The notes under the pieces are model-generated. The model saw only the letters and a program-made list of their open reading frames with translations, made no database searches and had not been told where the DNA came from. From Clostridia bacterium (GTDB lineage Bacteria > Bacillota > Clostridia > UBA1381), in contig CAADSR010000029.1 in NCBI GenBank assembly GCA_900751685.1, positions 1 through 6,415 of the forward strand: DNA of 6,415 bases, written 5' to 3'. This document shows positions 1-4,884 of the stretch, piece by piece. A program made the translations under genes and the position numbers. Every line of letters starts with the position of its first letter. The first letter of the stretch is position 1.

Positions 1-3000
1 ATCCTTCCAGCCGACACAGGCATATCCCTGATCCGGCTGTGCCGCAAGCCAAACTGGTGATCCCTCAGGCATGGACCCATCCGCATCTATGGATGCGCTT
101 CCTCCAGCCGCCTGATTAATGCTGATACTGCCCTCTGCCTGTGCCCTGAGGCTTACATTGCGAACCCAGCCGCAATTTTCTCCATCAGGATATGGCCCGT
201 CTGCGTAATATCTCCATTCCAGCGTATGTGTTCCCTCTGTCAGAAGAAAGGCACACTGCTCCCAGCCTCCGTCAACACCGGAAATGCCCTTCTCATTCCT
301 AGCATCCAGCAAAAAAACCATATGATCCCCATTATAGGAATCACAGGAAGTCTTCCATTCAAATATAAGCAGCCTTGTCTCGCCTGCGGGGACCTCCACC
401 TGGGCTTTCATTGAGGATTGTGTTCTTTGTGCATCTCCGCTTCTGGCTGTGTCCCCTTCCACGCTCCAGGGGCTGCCATTACCGGGAACAAAATTAAAAT
501 CTCCCCTGCTGCCCTCATCTACGATATCCAAATAAGATGAGCTTGATCCAAACACTGCGGTATACTCCGCATCACCCGTCAAAATAAAGAAATGATATGG
601 GTCTTGAGAAACCAGATTCCCATTCCCGTCTTTCCAACCCTTACAGTAATATCCATCATTCGGTTCGGCAAATAAGTTAATCCGTGTCCCCTCGTAATAC
701 GTTCCGTCAGCATTCGGACGAGTTGATGCCCAATTGATCCAGGCCTGCCCCTTTGCCGCATCGCTGTTAACCGTCACACTATAAAGTCCCGGCGTTTTAA
801 CAAGAATATTTTTTATCCAGCCGCAGTTTTCCATCCTTTCGGCCGCAAGCTGAGCCTCCGGCTCCGGTCCCGCCTCGGCTAGCATAGCTTCCATATCCCT
901 GCTATACATCCATTCTACCAGATGTGTTCCCTCCTCCAGGAGTACCCCGGATTTACTCCATCCGCTTTCTATGCCTGTAATTCCATCAGCTCTCACACCG
1001 TCAATATAGAGATCCAGCCACTCATAATAACGAAGAGATGAGACCTTCCAATCAAAGAATAAAGCTCTCCGCTCACCCTCTGGCACTGTGATATTAGTTC
1101 TCAATATACTTTTATCATATTTATCAAGGGCTCCGCTTCTGGCCGAGTTATCCGGCTCCACCGTCCAGGGGCTGCCCCATGTGCTGATATCGAGGGGCTC
1201 GCTTCCACCGGCAATCAGCACAGAATAATCCTGGTTTAAAACACCGAACACTGCTGTATAGGTCTGAGAAACAGTAACAGGTGTTCTCAATATCTGTTCA
1301 TAGGTAAGCCGGTTTCCCGATTCATCCTGCCAGTATTGCAGATAATAGCCCTTTGCAGGAACGGCGGTAAATTCAGCTGTGCCGCCTTCCGGGTATATTC
1401 CGCTCTCCGGCGTCACACTTCCATGTGCCGGGTCATCCGGCTGTGCGTACAGAATCACATCCGGTATCGGTTCCATTCGAAAATCCTTCAAGAAACCGCA
1501 GTCGCTGTATCCGCTTTGGCTACCATCTTTTACATATTTCCATTCGACCGTATGCTCCCCTGCCGTCATAGACAGCGCCTTTTCCGCCCAGTCCGCCATA
1601 TCTCCTGAAATTGCCTCCTGCTCTTCTCCGTCCAGCAGCAGGATAAGCTCATCATAGCTTTCCTCTGAAGAGACCTTCCATTTAAAGGATAGCCGGTATG
1701 ACTTGCTGACGTTCACCTTCAATACCAGGCTTGTGGATTCATTGTTTCCAATAACACCGCTTCGCAGATAGAGGCCTGAACCTGACTCATCCATCCCAAA
1801 TATCCACGGCTTGGGGCTGGAATTTTGGAATTCAGTCTTAACAGTAACTCCGTCCTCCTGCTCAACAACTAAAAAATCATCCAGCTTAATAAATCTTGCC
1901 TCCAGGCTCCTGTCTCCCTCCAAAGTAAAGGAGTATTCGGCATATTCTGAAACCTTTACGCCATCCTCATACCAGCCTTCAAAGATCTGGTCATTTCTTT
2001 CATCGGCTGTTACAATGATCTCTTCCCCTTGTGAATATTTTCCGTCAGCCCCCGGCATCCCCTTTGTTACAGTACCTCCGGTCACGGAAATAGAATATGA
2101 CTTCATACTAGCCATCTGCAAATCCTTTAAAAATCCGCAGTCGCTGTATTCGCTTTGGTTCTCATCTTTTATATACTTCCATTCAATTCTATGCTCCCCT
2201 GCCGTCAAAATCAAAGATTTCTCGGTCCAATCCGCCATATTTCCTGAAATTGCGTCCTGCTCTTCTCCATCCAGCAGCAGGATAAGCTTATCATATCTTT
2301 CCTCTGAAGAGGACTTCCATTTGAAGGACAGCCGGCATGATTTACTTATATTCACCTTCAGCGCCAGGCTTGTGGACTCACTATTCCCAATAGCGCCGCT
2401 TCGCATATAGAGGGTTGAATCCGATTCATCGATTCCATACGTCCACGGCTTCGGACTGGAATTTTCGAATTCAGTCTCAACAGTAACTCCGTCCTCCTGC
2501 TCAACAACTAAAAAATCATCCAGCTTAATAAATCTTGCCTCCAGGTTCCTGTCTCTCTCCAAAGTAAAGGAATATTCGGGAACTTCTGAAATCTTTACGT
2601 CGTCCTCATACCAGCCTTCAAAGATCCCATCGTTTCGCTCATCGGCCGTTACAGTGATCTCTTTCCCTTGTGGATATTTCCCGTCAGACTCCGGCATTCC
2701 CCCTGTTACAGTACCGCCGGTCACCGAAATGGAATAGGCCTTCTTTGTTCTAAAGTTTACCCATTCTCCATAAACTGTATTTTCATCAGAAGTGATTCCC
2801 CAGATACGGCAGCTATAATCTGATTCGCGCTGAAGCCTGGATATCGTTTTTTTGTATTCGCCTGCTTCGAAGGTCAATGTAAATGTCGGTGAAATTGTTC
2901 CCGGCTTGTTCTCACCAGCATACTTGTATTGAATGCCTCGCTGACCTGTGTACATGCTTCCCCAATGGCACGCCACAACCGCTTCCGTACTTCCCGGCTC

Positions 3001-3942
3001 CACAGACATTTCAAGTAAATCAGGCGATGCCACAACTATAATATCCGGATTGCTTCCGGCCGTAACCGGAGAAATCTGCATTGAGGTTTCAAATCCGCCG
3101 GTCCCCCCGAAGGAGATATACTCCGTTCCTTCCGCAAGATATAGATAGGCTTTTTTATTTGCATCCAATGTCATATCCGCCCCATTGACAGATACGGTAT
3201 TATCCTCAGATATATAGTGTTGAGCCTCCGTATCTGAAAAATCCACAGCTACCTTATAAAGCTCAGTACTGCTGCTATCCCCGACCGGAGCATTATCCTT
3301 AAGAGGAACGTCCATTGATCCTCCATAGTAGATAATTTTAGCATTACTTTGATTATCGTTACCCGTTAGCAGGGTTCCTGAGTACAGCTCCAGAGTGCCG
3401 GCAGCTTCATATTTCTTATCAACATAGTTCCCATAAGGCGCGCCGCCCTTCGCGCTGAGCAGCCCCGGCCCCCGGATCTCATATACACGCTGCGGGCCTA
3501 TTCTTAAGCCCCAGCGTCCGCTCCCGCTGCGTAGCTCATTTATGCCCTCTAAGGCCAGCTTGACCCGCCCGGAACCGAGATCATTGTACGCGCTGGAATA
3601 TTCTGAGCCATCTGCTTGGACACGGCAGTTTCTGAACACAACGTTTAAATCGGCGTTTACGCTGCCTGCGATCCCAAAAGAATTTGATCTCACTTCACCA
3701 TTGGTCGTAAAAATAAACCTGTGCGTTGATGGATCAATGTCCTCTGAGTTGACGCCTCCTCTATTTACTGTGACGGTGCCTGGCGCTGTACCATTTTGAA
3801 TTTCCGCCCCCTGCTCCCTTAAATCGATCACATAATCCGTAAGCGCTTCCTCCGCATATACGGCCGGCAGATATGCCAGTATCATAATCACGGCAATCAA
3901 GGCTGCTAAGATCCGTCTGATTTCCAGTCTTTTTTGTTTCAT
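1..3942 (-). CDS. Large secreted modular surface protein with InlB-like B-repeats and jelly-roll modules (3' end outside window)
   Basis: The frame is open for 1314 codons from the ATG at 3942 to the left edge with no stop, so the C-terminus is missing. The start is well fixed: an AAAGGAGG site lies 9 bases upstream and an in-frame TAA (3958-3960) sits six codons before it. Residues 1-30 are a signal peptide (basic MKQKRLEIRR, hydrophobic core, VYA before the predicted cut), so the protein is exported. Residues about 76-210 resemble the beta-helix-like glycan-binding domains of Clostridia (LEGINELRSGSG, IRGPGLLSAKGG). Residues about 307-399 look fibronectin-III-like. From 403 on, an InlB-like B-repeat of about 70 residues (GGTV, FEGWYED, LEARF) alternates with a module of about 140 residues (SFKWK, LDGEEQ, AGEH.EWKY, DCGF/NCGW). 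B-repeats start near 403, 616, 828, 1054 and 1271; the last is cut off. I infer an adhesin or carbohydrate-binding surface protein. The ligand and the wall anchor cannot be seen here. Confidence 0.9.
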   Translation of the reverse strand, partial: MKQKRLEIRRILAALIAVIMILAYLPAVYAEEALTDYVIDLREQGAEIQNGTAPGTVTVNRGGVNSEDIDPSTHRFIFTTNGEVRSNSFGIAGSVNADLNVVFRNCRVQADGSEYSSAYNDLGSGRVKLALEGINELRSGSGRWGLRIGPQRVYEIRGPGLLSAKGGAPYGNYVDKKYEAAGTLELYSGTLLTGNDNQSNAKIIYYGGSMDVPLKDNAPVGDSSSTELYKVAVDFSDTEAQHYISEDNTVSVNGADMTLDANKKAYLYLAEGTEYISFGGTGGFETSMQISPVTAGSNPDIIVVASPDLLEMSVEPGSTEAVVACHWGSMYTGQRGIQYKYAGENKPGTISPTFTLTFEAGEYKKTISRLQRESDYSCRIWGITSDENTVYGEWVNFRTKKAYSISVTGGTVTGGMPESDGKYPQGKEITVTADERNDGIFEGWYEDDVKISEVPEYSFTLERDRNLEARFIKLDDFLVVEQEDGVTVETEFENSSPKPWTYGIDESDSTLYMRSGAIGNSESTSLALKVNISKSCRLSFKWKSSSEERYDKLILLLDGEEQDAISGNMADWTEKSLILTAGEHRIEWKYIKDENQSEYSDCGFLKDLQMASMKSYSISVTGGTVTKGMPGADGKYSQGEEIIVTADERNDQIFEGWYEDGVKVSEYAEYSFTLEGDRSLEARFIKLDDFLVVEQEDGVTVKTEFQNSSPKPWIFGMDESGSGLYLRSGVIGNNESTSLVLKVNVSKSYRLSFKWKVSSEESYDELILLLDGEEQEAISGDMADWAEKALSMTAGEHTVEWKYVKDGSQSGYSDCGFLKDFRMEPIPDVILYAQPDDPAHGSVTPESGIYPEGGTAEFTAVPAKGYYLQYWQDESGNRLTYEQILRTPVTVSQTYTAVFGVLNQDYSVLIAGGSEPLDISTWGSPWTVEPDNSARSGALDKYDKSILRTNITVPEGERRALFFDWKVSSLRYYEWLDLYIDGVRADGITGIESGWSKSGVLLEEGTHLVEWMYSRDMEAMLAEAGPEPEAQLAAERMENCGWIKNILVKTPGLYSVTVNSDAAKGQAWINWASTRPNADGTYYEGTRINLFAEPNDGYYCKGWKDGNGNLVSQDPYHFFILTGDAEYTAVFGSSSSYLDIVDEGSRGDFNFVPGNGSPWSVEGDTARSGDAQRTQSSMKAQVEVPAGETRLLIFEWKTSCDSYNGDHMVFLLDARNEKGISGVDGGWEQCAFLLTEGTHTLEWRYYADGPYPDGENCGWVRNVSLRAQAEGSISINQAAGGSASIDADGSMPEGSPVWLAAQPDQGYACVGWKD
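157..543 (-). other. Fourth jelly-roll-like module of the surface protein
   Basis: About residues 1134-1262. It keeps the module's landmarks: GSPW near the start, ARSG, an IFEWK strand, a LLDA strand, the EGTHTLEWRY strand, and the closing NCGWVRNV. The pattern of strand, W-K, D-G, S-G, W, G-H-T, E-W-Y and C-G resembles jelly-roll modules widespread in bacterial surface proteins that end in D/N-C-x-W. I cannot assign a ligand. It is followed by the beginning of a fifth B-repeat (about residues 1271-1314), cut by the window edge. Confidence 0.7.
799..1230 (-). other. Third jelly-roll-like module, with a charged insertion
   Basis: About residues 905-1048. Landmarks are GSPWTVE, ARSG, FFDWKVSS, LYIDG, ITGIESGW, EEGTHLVEWMY and NCGWIKNI. 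Between the EWMY strand and NCGW it carries about 20 extra residues rich in Ala, Glu and Pro (residues about 1016-1037, positions 832-897). In the first two copies this position holds only a short KD..QS..S turn. The rest of the module keeps normal spacing. Confidence 0.7.
1481..2119 (-). repeat. Tandem 639-base intragenic repeat, second copy in gene order
   Basis: This is the second copy of the duplicated unit, encoding about residues 609-821. The stretch 1840-1906 is identical over 67 bases to 2479-2545, including synonymous positions. It encodes the junction between the B-repeat and the jelly-roll module (ARFIKLDDFLVVEQEDG). The flanks differ more. The two later units of the protein (starting near residues 828 and 1054) share the architecture but are far more diverged, so this pair is the most recent duplication in the visible part of the gene. 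Confidence 0.92.
2120..2758 (-). repeat. Tandem 639-base intragenic repeat, first copy in gene order
   Basis: This copy encodes about residues 396-608 of the surface protein, covering most of the first B-repeat plus jelly-roll unit (domain limits 403-471 and 472-610). It aligns without any indel to 1481-2119 at a constant offset of 639 bases (213 codons). Clear similarity ends near 2743, where the sequence passes into the fibronectin-III-like segment. Comparing residues 403-610 with 616-823 by eye, I count 43 differences in 208 positions, about 79% identity. This copy has a cysteine (SKSCRLSF) where the other has tyrosine. Confidence 0.92.
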
Positions 3943-3951
3943 TTTTTTACG

Positions 3952-3959
3952 CCTCCTTT
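3952..3959 (-). promoter_or_regulatory. Ribosome binding site of the surface protein gene
   Basis: On the minus strand this reads AAAGGAGG, a near-perfect Shine-Dalgarno sequence, 9 bases before the ATG at 3942. An in-frame TAA overlaps its 5' end, which rules out any upstream start. A small hairpin (AAAGC, loop of four, GCTTT; 3963-3976) lies just upstream and probably leaves the site exposed. Confidence 0.9.
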
Positions 3960-3983
3960 ATTAAAGCTGCTGCTTTTATGTAT

Positions 3984-3999
3984 TGATATCATTATATCA
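3984..3999. repeat. Perfect inverted repeat over the -10 box
   Basis: TGATAT (3984-3989) and ATATCA (3994-3999) form a perfect 6-base inverted repeat with a 4-base spacer, covering the TATAAT. This could be a repressor operator, but AT-rich promoter cores form such dyads by chance, so the call is weak. Confidence 0.25.
3991..3996 (-). promoter_or_regulatory. Probable -10 box of the surface protein promoter
   Basis: The minus strand reads TATAAT, a perfect sigma-A -10 element, about 49 bases before the start codon. This predicts a start of transcription near 3984 and a 5' leader of about 40 bases. No good -35 is present at 16-18 base spacing (CGGATT, GCGGAT, GGCGGA). TTGGCG occurs at 4017-4022 but is 20 bases away. 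A consensus -10 with a poor -35 suggests an activator-dependent promoter. Confidence 0.65.
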
Positions 4000-4008
4000 G
4001 AACAAAGG

Positions 4009-4040
4009 CTTTAATCCGCCAACCTTAAGAAATCTTTAGG
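4009..4040 (-). promoter_or_regulatory. Putative response-regulator binding site (TAAAG/TTAAGG repeats)
   Basis: On the minus strand CTAAAG (4034-4039) and TTAAGG (4023-4028) lie 11 bases apart, and a third copy, TTAAAG, sits at 4009-4014. Paired hexamers at 10-11 base spacing are typical targets of OmpR/PhoB-family dimers; CiaR sites, for example, are TTAAG-type repeats separated by 5 bases. The pair sits around -39 to -55 of the predicted start of transcription, where an activator would replace a -35 contact. The same bases also form an imperfect dyad (CCTTAAG/CTTTAGG, 6 of 7), so another regulator is possible. The assignment to the neighbouring regulator is inference. Confidence 0.4.
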
Positions 4041-4051
4041 AATGATTTTAC

Positions 4052-4092
4052 AAAAAAAACAAGAAGCCGATCTCTGCTGATCAAGCCTCTTG
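4052..4092 (-). terminator. Intrinsic terminator of the two-component operon
   Basis: Read on the minus strand, CAAGAGGC (4085-4092) pairs with GCTTCTTG (4060-4067) with one G-U pair. Inside, TGATC pairs with GATCG around the loop AGCAGA, leaving one bulged T, for about 13 pairs in all. Eight T residues (4052-4059) follow directly. This is a textbook rho-independent terminator 70 bases after the response regulator stop. It separates the operon from the surface protein gene, which therefore needs its own promoter. Confidence 0.9.
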
Positions 4093-4107
4093 CTTTAAGC
4101 TATTCCC

Positions 4108-4150
4108 CTGGCTGCGGCCAGTAAAAGCGGCTGTATTCAAAGTTGCCGCT
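4108..4150. other. Two small hairpins between the regulator stop and the terminator
   Basis: CTGGC-TGCG-GCCAG (4108-4121) and AGCGGC (4126-4131) with GCCGCT (4145-4150) are short perfect stems. The second is followed on the minus strand by only four T residues, so at most it is a weak extra terminator. It may simply be structured 3' untranslated RNA that protects the transcript end. Confidence 0.3.
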
Positions 4151-4161
4151 CCATTAATTTT

Positions 4162-4869
4162 TTATCCGATCACTGTGAATATATATCCTCTTCCTTTGAC
4201 AGCCGAAATGTCAAATGGATTTGTCCCATGCTTTTCCAGCTTGCTTCTGATTTTAGAAAAATGCGTCCATAAAAGCCTGGTGTCCCGGTTTGGGGTTAAA
4301 TTCCACACATTTTGATATATCTGCTCCACCGATACTATGCTATCCTTATTTTTCACCATATATAAGAGCAGAGCAAATTCCTTTGGCGTGAGCTGCAGAT
4401 CGTTACCGTCCACATATGCCCTGAGAGATACCGTATCCAGCTTCAAATTTTCACATGTGATAACAGTCTGCCGGGCGCTCCTGCCCGACAGCTCCTCACG
4501 CCGGAGCAATGAAATAATGCGTGCCACCAGCTCATCTACCTTATATGGCTTAGTCATATAATCGTCTCCGCCAGTCAAAAGACCGGATATCACATCCTGG
4601 CTGGTCCTAAGGCTTGACAGCATCAGGATGGGCGCATTGGTATACTGCCGTATCGTTCTGCAAAAATCCAGGCCCGATCCATCTGGCATCAATATATCCA
4701 GCAGAATAAGATCTACAGCATTTTTCTCTAGTATTTCCTCCGCCTCAAAAAGTGTTGATGCGGCTTTTACTGTAAACCTGTTGGTTTCCATCACCTTCTG
4801 ATTCAGCCGCAGAACAGACGGATTGTCCTCCACCATTAAAATGAGCTTATCCTGGTATGGATGGTCCAT
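4162..4869 (-). CDS. OmpR/PhoB-family response regulator transcription factor
   Basis: This is a complete 235-residue protein, normal length for the family. The receiver domain is residues about 8-122: acidic pair E14-D15, phospho-acceptor D58 in LILLDILMPDGSG, S85 at the conserved Ser/Thr position (LSS), Y104 switch aromatic and K107 in the TKPY motif. A winged-helix DNA-binding domain follows at about 137-233 (LTPKEFALLLYM, then a recognition helix around RLLWTHFSKIRSKL, then KGRGYIF forming the wing). All residues needed for phosphorylation are present. It starts 5 bases after the kinase stops and its ribosome site lies in the kinase's last codons, so the two are translated as a pair and it is almost certainly that kinase's partner. 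Its target is not known; the surface gene immediately downstream is the best candidate. Confidence 0.95.
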   Translation of the reverse strand: MDHPYQDKLILMVEDNPSVLRLNQKVMETNRFTVKAASTLFEAEEILEKNAVDLILLDILMPDGSGLDFCRTIRQYTNAPILMLSSLRTSQDVISGLLTGGDDYMTKPYKVDELVARIISLLRREELSGRSARQTVITCENLKLDTVSLRAYVDGNDLQLTPKEFALLLYMVKNKDSIVSVEQIYQNVWNLTPNRDTRLLWTHFSKIRSKLEKHGTNPFDISAVKGRGYIFTVIG

Positions 4870-4884
4870 ATTTATTACCTCCCC
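4870..4884 (-). promoter_or_regulatory. Kinase-regulator junction with embedded ribosome binding site
   Basis: The minus strand reads GGGGAGG (4878-4884), then two in-frame stops TAA TAA (4872-4877) ending the kinase, then the regulator ATG (4867-4869). The Shine-Dalgarno is about 8 bases from the ATG and lies inside the kinase reading frame, which suggests translational coupling. Confidence 0.85.

Noticed and set aside
82..97. Perfect inverted repeat CGCATC-TATG-GATGCG
   Set aside because: It lies inside the coding sequence, has no T-tract, and encodes an ordinary stretch of a B-repeat. It is likely chance.
1811..2410. 199-codon plus-strand open frame
   Set aside because: It is antisense to the surface gene. 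It shares a near-identical segment with the plus-strand frame at 1379-1657 only because both lie opposite the tandem repeat. It has no family resemblance, and the minus-strand frame has clear domains.
1481..2758. Tandem repeats considered as a CRISPR array or insertion sequence
   Set aside because: The units are 639 bases, in-frame and protein-coding, without spacers, terminal inverted repeats or a transposase.
4337..4561. Plus-strand open frame opposite the response regulator
   Set aside because: It is the antisense shadow of a well-supported coding region, with no recognisable protein features.
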